The notes under the pieces are model-generated. The model was not told where the DNA came from. It was given only the letters and a program-made list of their open reading frames with translations, and ran no database searches. A stretch of 64,000 nt of DNA from NCBI RefSeq assembly GCF_013030265.1, contig NZ_WPZQ01000009.1, positions 153,120 to 217,119 on the forward strand, written 5' to 3'. Shown piece by piece: positions 20,188 through 28,012 of the stretch; position 1 is the first letter of the stretch, and every line of letters starts with the position of its first letter. The position numbers and the translations under genes were made by a program. Source of the DNA: Ruegeria arenilitoris. GTDB lineage: Bacteria; Pseudomonadota; Alphaproteobacteria; Rhodobacterales; Rhodobacteraceae.

Positions 20188-21375
20188 TTACACCTTCGCC
20201 TGTCTTGGCCGCAGCAAGAGAGGACCATATCCCCAGAGGAATCCGCCAAAAGACAGTAGCCAGAGCAACCCGGAAACTTCTGTCAAAACTGGAAAGTTAT
20301 CCGCGCCGAACCGAGCGATGACAGCACCAAAGAGCGAGCAATAGACAATGACAGTCAGCAGATTGGCATGCAGAGGTTGCCCGGTATGTCCAAGGGTAGC
20401 GCGGGTCATGACTGCTAAAGTCATCCCCCCGATGCCACCGACCATCCACAAGTGCTGAGCCGCGGCTATCCCATCGCCTTTCAAAATGGCCATACCCAAC
20501 ACCAAAGCCCCGGCTGGAATGAATGTGTAAGAAATGTGCAGCACCCAAACCAGGGGCTCAGTAGCCGTGTGATAACCCTTCCAACGCAGCAAGCGCACCA
20601 GATGCAGAGCGCCAAGGGTACACAGCAGTAATGCAGACAAAGTAAGTTCAGGCGCAATAGCCCAAATCAAAAGACCTGCAATCGTCAGCAAAAGCAGAAA
20701 TTTATCGAACCGCTGCATGGGTGGCACGGGCAAAGTCTGGCAATTGTGTTGAACCATCCAGTTGCGGGTAAACGATGGGATAATTCGGCCTCCAATGACA
20801 GCGATCATCATCACTGCCGTTGCCAGCCCCAAACGCAGCCCTGCCCCCTGAGCCGCGAATTCGCCGGTTGCCGCTTCGATATGGAACAGCGCATTGGCTA
20901 TGGTGAACGCCGCTAGCAGTCCCAAGACGATCAGGTTCCGCCAGTTTTTGCCTGCCACGATCTCTCTCAGAACGACGTACCCGAGTACTATGGTGAAAGA
21001 CAAATCGATCAAGACAGCCGCCCACGGCGGCAGGTAAGCAGAAACAAGTACTGCGACCCGACCTGCGATCCAGAGAGCAACCAGCCCCAAAAGGGGCCAG
21101 CCAACCAGTGGAAGTCTTCCGGTCCAGTTCGGCACAGCCGTCAACAAGAAACCTGCCAGAACGGCGTTTAGGTACCCAAACAGGAATGCGTGAGCGTGCC
21201 AGGAAACCGGATCAAACCGCGTAGGCAGATCAAGCGCACCCGATAACGTCGCGATCCATAGCAACATGGAAAACACGGCCCAGACCGCACTGAACAGAAA
21301 GAATGGGCGAAACCCAAAGCTGAGCAGCGCTGGTCCGTTCCAGGCTCGCATTTGCTCTGACGACGTTTGTGCCAT
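20188..21375 (-). CDS. nnrS: NnrS family membrane protein
   Basis: 395-residue polytopic protein with about 12 hydrophobic helices. Family signatures include GFRPFFLFSAVWAVFSML near the N-terminus and WHAHAFLFGYLNAVLAGFLLTAVPNW. NnrS proteins are heme- and copper-containing membrane proteins linked to nitric oxide metabolism and relief of nitrosative stress. The start at 21375 (MAQTSSEQMRAW) has GGAAA upstream and is preferred over one 13 codons earlier. It ends the norCBQD operon and its base composition is visibly lower in GC than norD/norQ/norB. Confidence 0.9.
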   Translation of the reverse strand: MAQTSSEQMRAWNGPALLSFGFRPFFLFSAVWAVFSMLLWIATLSGALDLPTRFDPVSWHAHAFLFGYLNAVLAGFLLTAVPNWTGRLPLVGWPLLGLVALWIAGRVAVLVSAYLPPWAAVLIDLSFTIVLGYVVLREIVAGKNWRNLIVLGLLAAFTIANALFHIEAATGEFAAQGAGLRLGLATAVMMIAVIGGRIIPSFTRNWMVQHNCQTLPVPPMQRFDKFLLLLTIAGLLIWAIAPELTLSALLLCTLGALHLVRLLRWKGYHTATEPLVWVLHISYTFIPAGALVLGMAILKGDGIAAAQHLWMVGGIGGMTLAVMTRATLGHTGQPLHANLLTVIVYCSLFGAVIARFGADNFPVLTEVSGLLWLLSFGGFLWGYGPLLLRPRQAKV

Positions 21376-21385
21376 TTGGTGTTTC

Positions 21386-21625
21386 CTACTTCTTGTTGAG
21401 ACCATCCGCGACATCCATCAGGTGCCGGATGTGGCGTGCAAAATACCAGGTTGCAGGCAGGCCGATAAGACAGCCCAATACGATGGACCACCCGGTTGAA
21501 ATGACCGGAACTCCCAGCCAGCTGAAGATCAGCGAGGCAAAGAACACATTCACCGCCGCAGCCCCTGCACCGAACGGATACAAGGCCAGCGTTATATGTA
21601 TGGTGGACCAGCCTTGTCGGTTCAT
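21386..21625 (-). CDS. Small membrane protein of the nor operon
   Basis: 79-residue protein with two hydrophobic segments (about residues 10-35 and 42-62) and a basic end (YFARHIRHLMD). Its ATG overlaps the stop codon of the preceding tiny gene (ATGA), a sign of translational coupling, and nnrS follows ten bases later. Its position resembles that of norF-type small proteins in other nor operons, but I cannot establish homology. Probably an accessory or assembly factor for nitric oxide reductase. Confidence 0.75.
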   Translation of the reverse strand: MNRQGWSTIHITLALYPFGAGAAAVNVFFASLIFSWLGVPVISTGWSIVLGCLIGLPATWYFARHIRHLMDVADGLNKK

Positions 21626-21795
21626 CTGCGCGCAACCAGCCGTTGCACTGCAATCAGCGCGATGATCAAGGCGATGCTGCCGATGGCAAACCAGAACTCT
21701 GCTGTCGCAGATTGTGGTTGTGGGATGGGGCGGTCGAACCCTTCGGACCAGGCTGGGGCGGCGACAAGTGTCAGGAATATAGCTGCAATACGCAT
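21622..21795 (-). CDS. Tiny signal-peptide/membrane protein of the nor operon (57 residues)
   Basis: A 57-codon gene that size-limited gene calling would miss. It starts MRIAAIFLTLVAAPAWSEG, a good signal peptide with likely cleavage after AWS, followed by a short periplasmic segment (FDRPIPQPQSATAEF), one transmembrane helix (about residues 35-51) and a basic tail QRLVARR. It begins two bases after the norD stop codon and its TGA overlaps the ATG of the next gene, so it fits the operon exactly. Likely a nor accessory subunit; function not recognised. Confidence 0.72.
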   Translation of the reverse strand: MRIAAIFLTLVAAPAWSEGFDRPIPQPQSATAEFWFAIGSIALIIALIAVQRLVARR

Positions 21796-21796
21796 G

Positions 21797-23683
21797 TCAG
21801 GTTTCCTTCGTCAGAGTGCGGTAGATATCGGGTAAGGCGCGTGTCAGGCGCTCGGGTGAGGGCAACAGAGTAAATCCGCCACGCCCGAAGATGCGCGCAA
21901 ACCAATCCTGCCCGTCTTCGTCGATGACAACACCGTGCAAGCTCAGACCGGCACGGCGTGCTTCGCGAACGGCCATATGACTGTCTTCGATCCCGTGCTG
22001 ACCTTCGTAATGGTCCAGATCGTTTGGCTTACCGTCGGTCATCACGATCAGCAGCTTGTGGGCCGAGGGCTCCTCGGCCAGCTGGGCACTGACGTGACGG
22101 ATCGCAGCCCCCAATCTCGTGTAGTGCCTGGGCGTAAGTGCGCCTATATTTGCCGTGATTTCTGCGCTCATCGGGGCGTTGAAGGTTTTGCAACGGGTCA
22201 GGAAAACCCTGTCACGCCGCAACGAGGAAAACCCCCAGATGCCCAACCGATCACCTGCGGCATCAATGCCTGCTGCCAATGCAGTCATGGCTTCGCGCGC
22301 AACTTCGATCACCGAGGTATCACCGATGGCCGCCTCGGTTGATCGTGAGCTGTCGATCAGGAAAGCGACGGACAGGTCACGCTCAATTTGACGGGCTGCT
22401 TGCCAGATACGGTCTGAACCGCGCCCGGTCGCGGCGAGATCCGCACGCGTGGTCAGCAACGCGTCCAGATCCAGTTCTGACCCATCGACCTGCCTTGGCT
22501 GTAGAATGCGGCGGGGACGCAGGGCCTCAAACTGCCGACGCACCTCGCGGACGCGGCGTTGGTTCGGAAAGAACGGCTGTGACGCATCCGGTTGAGCCGG
22601 TGCATCCAGCACGCGACAATGACCTTCCATGTAAGATCGCGAACGGTGGTTCCATTCGGGATAGGTATGCTCACCGGCCAGAGCCTCGTGATCGGCATCG
22701 GCGGGGGAAAGGTCGAGATGCAGGCGCAGGCGCGTTGCCGCCTTGCGGCGCTGTTTCGACAGAATGATCTGGTCCTGATCCTCGGCCGCCTTTTGGGCGT
22801 TCTCGTCATCGTCGTCATCGACGCTGCGGTTGATATTCATCGACTCGACCCAGGACAGGATCGATTCAAAGCGGTGGATGATGAAGCTGTCCTTGCGGTT
22901 CTGCTGATCCTGATCCTTGCGCTGGCCAAGTTTCCGGCTGGTCAGCGCCGCATTGGGTGGAGGGGCGGCAGGATCAGCCTGTTCTTCAGTTGCCGCCGCA
23001 CCCGATCCGGGGCGGGCAAAGCGCAGCCAGATCGGCACCGGGGCAAAGGGTTTATAGCCGCGCGGGGCGGTTTCGACCCCGATCACCGGTGTCGCACCGC
23101 AGAGCTGATCGCGGATCGCGGTTTCGATCTGTGCCTCGGGTGTCGGGCGCATGACGTCGGGACGTGTGGCGGCACAGTGTTCGGCCATTCGGGCGTAGTC
23201 TTGGCGCAGGCCCGGGCAGCGGGCATAGGCTCGGTCGGCGGCTGCGGCATTGGCACGAATTTGCGCCCCGTCCATGGCGGGTCCGTCGCCTTCCAGATCG
23301 AAATCGGCCACTTCGCTGACCGCCGCAAGCGCGGCCAGCCAGAAATAAGCGGCGCGGTTCAGATGGGGCTCGGGGAAGGCGGCGATGACCGGGGGGAGCG
23401 ACAGACGTTCACCGTCGTAACCGGCCACCCATTCCCGGTCCCGCTCGGACCCCAGATTGCGGCGGACGGGTCGGCGGTGGCGCACAAGCGTCGCGGGGGC
23501 CCCGGCCAGCTCCACGCCGGGCGCACCGCCCAGCGCACGGAACAGGACCGCAAGGCTGGGCCGGACCGAGGTAAGGGAAACACCGGCCTCGGGGTAGCTG
23601 ACATGCGCCGCGATCCCGCTGGCCATCTCGTGCCAGAGATTGCCAACGGTTTCTTCGGGTTCCATGAGATCGAGAAGTCGCAT
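21797..23683 (-). CDS. norD: Nitric oxide reductase activation protein NorD
   Basis: 628-residue cytosolic protein. The C-terminal von Willebrand A domain has a MIDAS motif (FLIDSSRST, DxSxS) and LIVMTDGKPND. The central region has an acidic, repetitive stretch (DDDDEN) typical of NorD. NorD works with the AAA ATPase NorQ to insert or activate the non-heme iron of NorB. It is encoded five bases after norQ. The GC content is markedly higher than in nnrS or the neighbouring lipid cassette. Confidence 0.92.
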   Translation of the reverse strand: MRLLDLMEPEETVGNLWHEMASGIAAHVSYPEAGVSLTSVRPSLAVLFRALGGAPGVELAGAPATLVRHRRPVRRNLGSERDREWVAGYDGERLSLPPVIAAFPEPHLNRAAYFWLAALAAVSEVADFDLEGDGPAMDGAQIRANAAAADRAYARCPGLRQDYARMAEHCAATRPDVMRPTPEAQIETAIRDQLCGATPVIGVETAPRGYKPFAPVPIWLRFARPGSGAAATEEQADPAAPPPNAALTSRKLGQRKDQDQQNRKDSFIIHRFESILSWVESMNINRSVDDDDDENAQKAAEDQDQIILSKQRRKAATRLRLHLDLSPADADHEALAGEHTYPEWNHRSRSYMEGHCRVLDAPAQPDASQPFFPNQRRVREVRRQFEALRPRRILQPRQVDGSELDLDALLTTRADLAATGRGSDRIWQAARQIERDLSVAFLIDSSRSTEAAIGDTSVIEVAREAMTALAAGIDAAGDRLGIWGFSSLRRDRVFLTRCKTFNAPMSAEITANIGALTPRHYTRLGAAIRHVSAQLAEEPSAHKLLIVMTDGKPNDLDHYEGQHGIEDSHMAVREARRAGLSLHGVVIDEDGQDWFARIFGRGGFTLLPSPERLTRALPDIYRTLTKET

Positions 23684-23688
23684 GACGC

Positions 23689-24483
23689 TTATCCGTAAAT
23701 GGTGGCAACCAGATCGCGCAGCGCCTGCTGCATGTCGGCCTCATCGGTCAGGGGTTCGACGATGGCAGCCTCAATCGCCTGATTGACCCCCATGCCCCCA
23801 GCCATCAGCGTGGCGGCATAGATCAGCAGACGGGTCGAAACACCCTCTTCGAGGTCCATGCCCGACAGCGCCCGAATATGCCCGCCCAGACGGACCAGAG
23901 GCGCGACACGGCCCGGTTCAAGACGGCTTTCACGAGCCACGACGGCGATCTCGGTCTCTTCGTTGGGGAAGTCGAACGAGATCGACAGGAATCGCTGCCG
24001 GGTCGAGGGTTTCAGCCGCTTCAACACGTTCTGATAACCGGGGTTATAAGAGGCCACGAGCATGAAGCCCGGAGGCGCCACCAGTTCCTCGCCGGTGCGG
24101 TCGATCATCAGCGTGCGGCGCGTGTCGGTGAGCGGGTGCAACACCACGGTCACGTCCTTGCGGGCCTCGACCACCTCATCAAGGTAACAGATACCGCCTT
24201 CGCGTACTGCGCGGGTGAGCGGGCCATCGACCCAGACGGTTTCCCCGCCCTTGAGCAGGTAGCGCCCGATCAGGTCGGCCGCCGACAGGTCGTCATGGCA
24301 GGCAACGGTATAAAGCGGTTTGCCCATTTTGGCCGCCATGTGTTCGACAAAGCGTGTCTTGCCGCAGCCGGTCGGCCCCTTCAGAAGAAGGGGCAAACCA
24401 TTGTCATAGGCCGTCTCGAACAGCTCGCATTCACGCGCGACAGGCTGATAGAACGGCAGGGTCGGAGGGGTTTGCATGTTCAT
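23689..24483 (-). CDS. norQ: AAA+ ATPase NorQ
   Basis: 264-residue MoxR-type AAA+ ATPase (CbbQ/NirQ/NorQ family). Walker A is GPTGCGKTRFVE (about residue 36), Walker B is ICYLDEVVEA, and the sensor region follows in FMLVASYNPGYQ. NorQ rings act with the VWA protein NorD to mature nitric oxide reductase. It lies between norB and norD with gaps of three and five bases. Very high sequence conservation makes the assignment firm. Confidence 0.95.
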   Translation of the reverse strand: MNMQTPPTLPFYQPVARECELFETAYDNGLPLLLKGPTGCGKTRFVEHMAAKMGKPLYTVACHDDLSAADLIGRYLLKGGETVWVDGPLTRAVREGGICYLDEVVEARKDVTVVLHPLTDTRRTLMIDRTGEELVAPPGFMLVASYNPGYQNVLKRLKPSTRQRFLSISFDFPNEETEIAVVARESRLEPGRVAPLVRLGGHIRALSGMDLEEGVSTRLLIYAATLMAGGMGVNQAIEAAIVEPLTDEADMQQALRDLVATIYG

Positions 24484-24486
24484 GAC

Positions 24487-25836
24487 TTACTCTCCGGGAA
24501 CCGAGCTGGCCGAACCGGGCGTGATGATCTCTTGCTTGCGCACGACCAGCATCGAGTAGATGAACAGCAGCGCACCGAGCACCACGGCGGCACCCGCGCC
24601 AAACCGCATCAGATAGAAGACGGACAGAGCATCCTGAACATCCATGTAGTAGTCGCCGACCACCCGCTGCATATGGGTCTGGATGGTGCCCGCGAAAGTC
24701 AGCACGAAGGTCATGAACGCCATGCCGCCGGTCATCAGCCAGAACGAGGCCATGTTCAGCACTTGATTGTAGGGCGCGCGGCCCCGCAGCATCGGCATCG
24801 CGTAGGTGAAGACCGCCAGGTTCAGCGCCACATAGGCCCCGTAAAAGGCAAGGTGGCCATGAGCTGCGGTGATCTGCGTGCCGTGGCTGTAGAAGTTGAC
24901 CCCGTGCAGAGTGTGCAGGAAGCCCCAGACACCGGCGCCGAAAAAGGCCACGGTCGACGACCCCAGCGACCACAGCAGCGCCGCCTTGTTCGGGTGGTTC
25001 TTGCGGCCCTTCCAGACCATGACGAAGGCAAAGCTCATCATCAGGAAGAAAGGGATCACCTCGAAAGTCGAGAAGATCGAGCCGATCCATTGCCAGTAGC
25101 CCGGCAGACCGATCCAGTAGAAATGGTGCCCGGTGCCGAGAATGCCGGAAAACAGCGCAGTGGCGACGATGACATAGAGCCATTTTTCCACCACTTCCCG
25201 GTCCACGCCTGTCAGCTTGAGCAGCAGGAAGGCGAGGATGGCGGCCATCACCAGCTCCCATGTCGCTTCGACCCACAGGTGCACGACGAACCACCAGTAC
25301 ATCTTGTCGAGGCTCAGGTTGTCCGGGTTGATGAACGCAAACACCCAGAGCAGCGACAGCAGCCACAGGCCCATCAGCAGAACGTTAGTGATCGCTGTCT
25401 TCTTGCCCGCCAGAACGGTCATCGAGACGTTGAACAGAAAGATCAGCGCCGCGACAAGGATGCCGAACTTGACCCACAGGGGCTGTTCAAGAAACTCACG
25501 CCCGCCGTGGATGCCGACCAGATATGAGCCGACCGCACCCAGCGTCCCCACCAGAAGGATGATGAGTTGTAGATAGGCCAGTTTGACCGAGTAGATCTCG
25601 CGCTCGGATTCCTCGGGGATGAGGAAGTACGCCGCCCCGAAGAAGCCCAGCAGCAGCCAGACGATCAGCGCGTTGGTGTGGATCATACGGATGATGTTGA
25701 ACGGCAGAAGTTCGGCCAGGAAGTTGGGCGAGACATAGATCCAGCCAGCCAGAAGCCCGCCCAGCACCTGAATGCCGAACAGGGCGATTGCAGCCAGAAA
25801 ATAGTAATACGCCACTTTTTGAGATTGGTATTTCAT
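24487..25836 (-). CDS. norB: Nitric oxide reductase subunit B (cytochrome c-dependent)
   Basis: 449-residue, about 12-helix catalytic subunit of cNOR, which reduces 2 NO to N2O at a heme b3/non-heme iron centre. Histidines and glutamates of the family are present in FVVHLWVEATWELVMAA, GTGHHFYWIGLPGYW and AHGHLAFYGAYVALN. Length and content match the NorB that needs NorC rather than the quinol-dependent fused form. A GGAGAAA ribosome binding site precedes ATG. Second gene of the operon, after norC. Confidence 0.97.
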   Translation of the reverse strand: MKYQSQKVAYYYFLAAIALFGIQVLGGLLAGWIYVSPNFLAELLPFNIIRMIHTNALIVWLLLGFFGAAYFLIPEESEREIYSVKLAYLQLIILLVGTLGAVGSYLVGIHGGREFLEQPLWVKFGILVAALIFLFNVSMTVLAGKKTAITNVLLMGLWLLSLLWVFAFINPDNLSLDKMYWWFVVHLWVEATWELVMAAILAFLLLKLTGVDREVVEKWLYVIVATALFSGILGTGHHFYWIGLPGYWQWIGSIFSTFEVIPFFLMMSFAFVMVWKGRKNHPNKAALLWSLGSSTVAFFGAGVWGFLHTLHGVNFYSHGTQITAAHGHLAFYGAYVALNLAVFTYAMPMLRGRAPYNQVLNMASFWLMTGGMAFMTFVLTFAGTIQTHMQRVVGDYYMDVQDALSVFYLMRFGAGAAVVLGALLFIYSMLVVRKQEIITPGSASSVPGE

Positions 25837-25857
25837 GTGATTTCTCCTTCGTGCCGC

Positions 25858-26310
25858 TTAGCCAGCGTCATTGGGCGGCCAGCCCTGCGTGTCGGTCTGA
25901 TCCGCCCAGCGAAGGAACTCGGCAAGGCCGCGCATCTCTTCTTCGGTCAGATCGAAATAGGGCATCTGGCGGCGACCCTCGACGCCTGAGGGCTGCGCCT
26001 TCATCCAGCCATCGAGGATTTCATAGGCGTCCTCGGGCGAGTCCATGACGTCCCAGCGGGTCATCACGTTGCCCAACTCTGGGGCGAAATAAGCGCCCTC
26101 ACCATGCAGGCTATGACAGTTGATGCAGGAATGGCGTTCCCAGACATGTTTGCCCAGGACAACCTCTTCGCTGAGTTCCATGCCTGCGGTTGACGTATTA
26201 ACCACGTAGCGGTGGCTGTGGACGGTCATCGCCACGAAGATCACGACGAAAAAGATCGAGCCCCCGTAGAAGATGTTTCGCGCCCGCGATTTGGTTAAGA
26301 TTTCAGCCAT
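25858..26310 (-). CDS. norC: Nitric oxide reductase subunit C
   Basis: 150-residue membrane-anchored cytochrome c. One N-terminal transmembrane helix (about residues 14-30) is followed by a periplasmic c-type domain with heme motif C62-INC65-H66 and a probable distal Met in GRRQMPYF. It passes electrons from pseudoazurin or cytochrome c to NorB. It is the first gene of the nor operon. The FNR/NnrR-type operator at 26369-26382 lies about 60 bases upstream, placing the operon under nitric-oxide control. Confidence 0.95.
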   Translation of the reverse strand: MAEILTKSRARNIFYGGSIFFVVIFVAMTVHSHRYVVNTSTAGMELSEEVVLGKHVWERHSCINCHSLHGEGAYFAPELGNVMTRWDVMDSPEDAYEILDGWMKAQPSGVEGRRQMPYFDLTEEEMRGLAEFLRWADQTDTQGWPPNDAG

Positions 26311-26368
26311 GCGTCGGCCTCCTTCAGATCGGGATGCCTATTGCTAGCCCGAGCGAAGAAGGCACTGT

Positions 26369-26382
26369 TTGCGCCAGCGCAA
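26369..26382. promoter_or_regulatory. FNR/NnrR-type operator of norC and the divergent small gene
   Basis: TTGCGCCAGCGCAA fits the Crp/Fnr-family palindrome TTG-N8-CAA, with half-sites TTGCG/CGCAA complementary across a CCAG centre. An identical 14-mer lies upstream of pseudoazurin/nirK. It is midway between the divergent norC and redox-disulfide genes, and an NnrR-type regulator gene lies close by. Confidence 0.85.
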
Positions 26383-26429
26383 CGTTTGGAACGGTTCCAA
26401 GCCTAAAGTCGAGGGTGAGAGGAACCCCA

Positions 26430-26645
26430 ATGCCTTGCCCGAACATTGACGATCCAGACCTGACGCTTGCGGATCTTATGACGCAATGGCCGCAGACAAT
26501 TCGTGTTTTCCTGAAACACGGAATGTTATGTGTCGGATGTCTTGTGAACCCGTTTCACACCATCTCAGACGCCTGTCTGGAATACGATCTGGATGAAACG
26601 GCCTTTTTGGAAGAGCTGAAGAGCGCAATTTCCAACTGTGCCTGA
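26430..26645 (+). CDS. DUF1858 / redox-disulfide domain small protein
   Basis: 71-residue cytosolic protein starting MPCPNIDDPDLTLADLM (ribosome site GAGAGGAA). It has the family's CxxC pair in LCVGCLVNPFHTISDACLEY and a C-terminal helix. It matches the DUF1858 / hybrid-cluster-protein-associated redox disulfide family often found next to denitrification or nitrosative-stress genes. It is divergent from norC and shares its operator, so it should be induced together with nor. Precise function is unknown. Confidence 0.82.
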   Translation: MPCPNIDDPDLTLADLMTQWPQTIRVFLKHGMLCVGCLVNPFHTISDACLEYDLDETAFLEELKSAISNCA

Positions 26646-26653
26646 CCGGACGG

Positions 26654-27367
26654 CTAGCCCTGGCTGAGCTCGACCAGCGCGTGGGGATCACATACTTTGA
26701 TGCGCTTGCGTTTGCTTTCAACGATACCCTGCTTTTCCCATGCGCTCAGCAATCGGCTGACCGTATGCAAGGTGGTCGCTGTAAGCTCCGAGAGATCCTG
26801 TCGGGTGATGGGAAAGTCAATCTCAATCCCATCCTCCACCTTGCGACCGGTCTGATTGATCAGACGCAAGAGCGCGTTAGCTACGCGCTGTTCCACCTGT
26901 TGCGTCGCAAGCTCCACAATACGGGTGTTCATTTCTCCTACACGGTGGCCAACCGTCTTGTAGGTTTCAGTGGCGAAACCGTCATATTCGGTGACGAAAG
27001 TATCCCACAGTCTGGTGGGCCAGCTCAGTGCAATGGACTCTGTCGCCGTGACTGCCGTGGCTGGATAAGTCTCGCGCCCGATCGCCTTTGCAATTCCCAG
27101 AAGTTGACCTGCTGGGATATGCAACGCGGTGACCTGCTCACCGGTCTGCGTGACCCGCACCACCCGAACATAGCCATCCAGCAACATGAAGAAACGATCG
27201 GCCGGGTCTTCTTCTTCAAAGATATGCGCACCCGCTTCATAGCGGCGCGAACTGGCCTGATCCAGAATCGTGCGGATTTGCCGACGATCCAGTTTTGAGA
27301 ATGGTGGCAAATGCGTCAGCAGGCTTTCATCAAGCCGCGGCAATATTTTCTTGGCTGCTTCCATCAT
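26654..27367 (-). CDS. nnrR: Crp/Fnr family regulator, NnrR/Dnr type
   Basis: 237-residue regulator with an N-terminal cyclic-nucleotide-binding-like beta-roll (FEEEDPADRFFMLLDGYVRV) and a C-terminal winged helix (TRQDLSELTATTLHTVSRLL). The Fnr iron-sulfur cysteine cluster is absent from the N-terminus, which favours the NO-responsive NnrR/Dnr subgroup over oxygen-sensing FnrL. It is encoded between its two predicted target promoters, which carry identical TTG-N8-CAA sites. The site at 27445-27458 also faces its own start, so autoregulation is possible. Confidence 0.9.
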   Translation of the reverse strand: MMEAAKKILPRLDESLLTHLPPFSKLDRRQIRTILDQASSRRYEAGAHIFEEEDPADRFFMLLDGYVRVVRVTQTGEQVTALHIPAGQLLGIAKAIGRETYPATAVTATESIALSWPTRLWDTFVTEYDGFATETYKTVGHRVGEMNTRIVELATQQVEQRVANALLRLINQTGRKVEDGIEIDFPITRQDLSELTATTLHTVSRLLSAWEKQGIVESKRKRIKVCDPHALVELSQG

Positions 27368-27444
27368 GGCTTACCTGATTTGGCACAATCACAGCCGCAA
27401 AACCAGATCGTAACGGTCAGTGTTTCCCGAAAACGCAGCAAACC

Positions 27445-27458
27445 TTGCGCCAGCGCAA
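27445..27458. promoter_or_regulatory. FNR/NnrR-type operator of the pseudoazurin-nirK operon
   Basis: TTGCGCCAGCGCAA, identical in all 14 bases to the norC operator. It lies between nnrR and the divergent pseudoazurin gene, about 70 bases before the pseudoazurin start and 80 before that of nnrR. Confidence 0.85.
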
Positions 27459-27520
27459 ATTACAGATCGCAGAAATCAATAGAGTCAGGCCCAAGAGATC
27501 ATTCAGGAAAGGACAATTCG

Positions 27521-27952
27521 ATGATCCGCACGCTTACAACCGGCGCTGCACTGGCCACCCTGCTGGCTGGTGCCGCCTTCGCGGAAACCTTCGAGGTGCA
27601 AATGCTCAATAAAGGCAGTGATGGCGAGCGCATGGTGTTCGAACCCGCGTTTATCCATGCTGCTCCGGGCGACACGATCAAGTTCATCGCATCGGACAAG
27701 GGCCACAACGCTGAAACAGCCAAAGGCATGCTTCCTGATGGCGCCGAGCCCTTCAAGGGCAAGATCAACGAGGAAATCGAAGTCACGCTGGATACCGAAG
27801 GCGTCTATGGCGTGATCTGCAAACCCCATTACGCGATGGGCATGGTGATGACCATTGCGGTGGGTGACGTCGCGGTTCCCGAAGATTTCCTTGAAGGCCG
27901 CGTCCCCAAAAAAGCCAAGGCGCGTTTCACAGCTCAACTTGAAAACTTCTGA
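27521..27952 (+). CDS. Pseudoazurin (type 1 copper protein)
   Basis: 143-residue periplasmic cupredoxin that donates electrons to copper nitrite reductase. The signal peptide is residues 1-21 (MIRTLTTGAALATLLAGAAFA). The four type 1 copper ligands are present at the expected spacing: His62, Cys100, His103 and Met108 (VICKPHYAMGM). ATG 27521 follows a clear AGGAAAGGA site; an open extension upstream is not real. nirK follows 60 bases later, consistent with co-transcription from the upstream NnrR-type site. Confidence 0.95.
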   Translation: MIRTLTTGAALATLLAGAAFAETFEVQMLNKGSDGERMVFEPAFIHAAPGDTIKFIASDKGHNAETAKGMLPDGAEPFKGKINEEIEVTLDTEGVYGVICKPHYAMGMVMTIAVGDVAVPEDFLEGRVPKKAKARFTAQLENF

Positions 27953-28012
27953 TCCCCGATACGGCAGCGAAATACTTACCCGCTGCACCCATCCGACCTC
28001 AAGGAGGATACC

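Noticed and set aside
22592..23698. 368-codon plus-strand frame opposite norD
   Set aside because: Antisense shadow in high-GC DNA. NorD on the minus strand has clear domain motifs.
23878..25527. 549-codon plus-strand frame opposite norQ/norB
   Set aside because: A product of the high GC content. The protein is His/Gln/Arg-rich without family motifs, while the opposite strand encodes the highly conserved NorQ and NorB.
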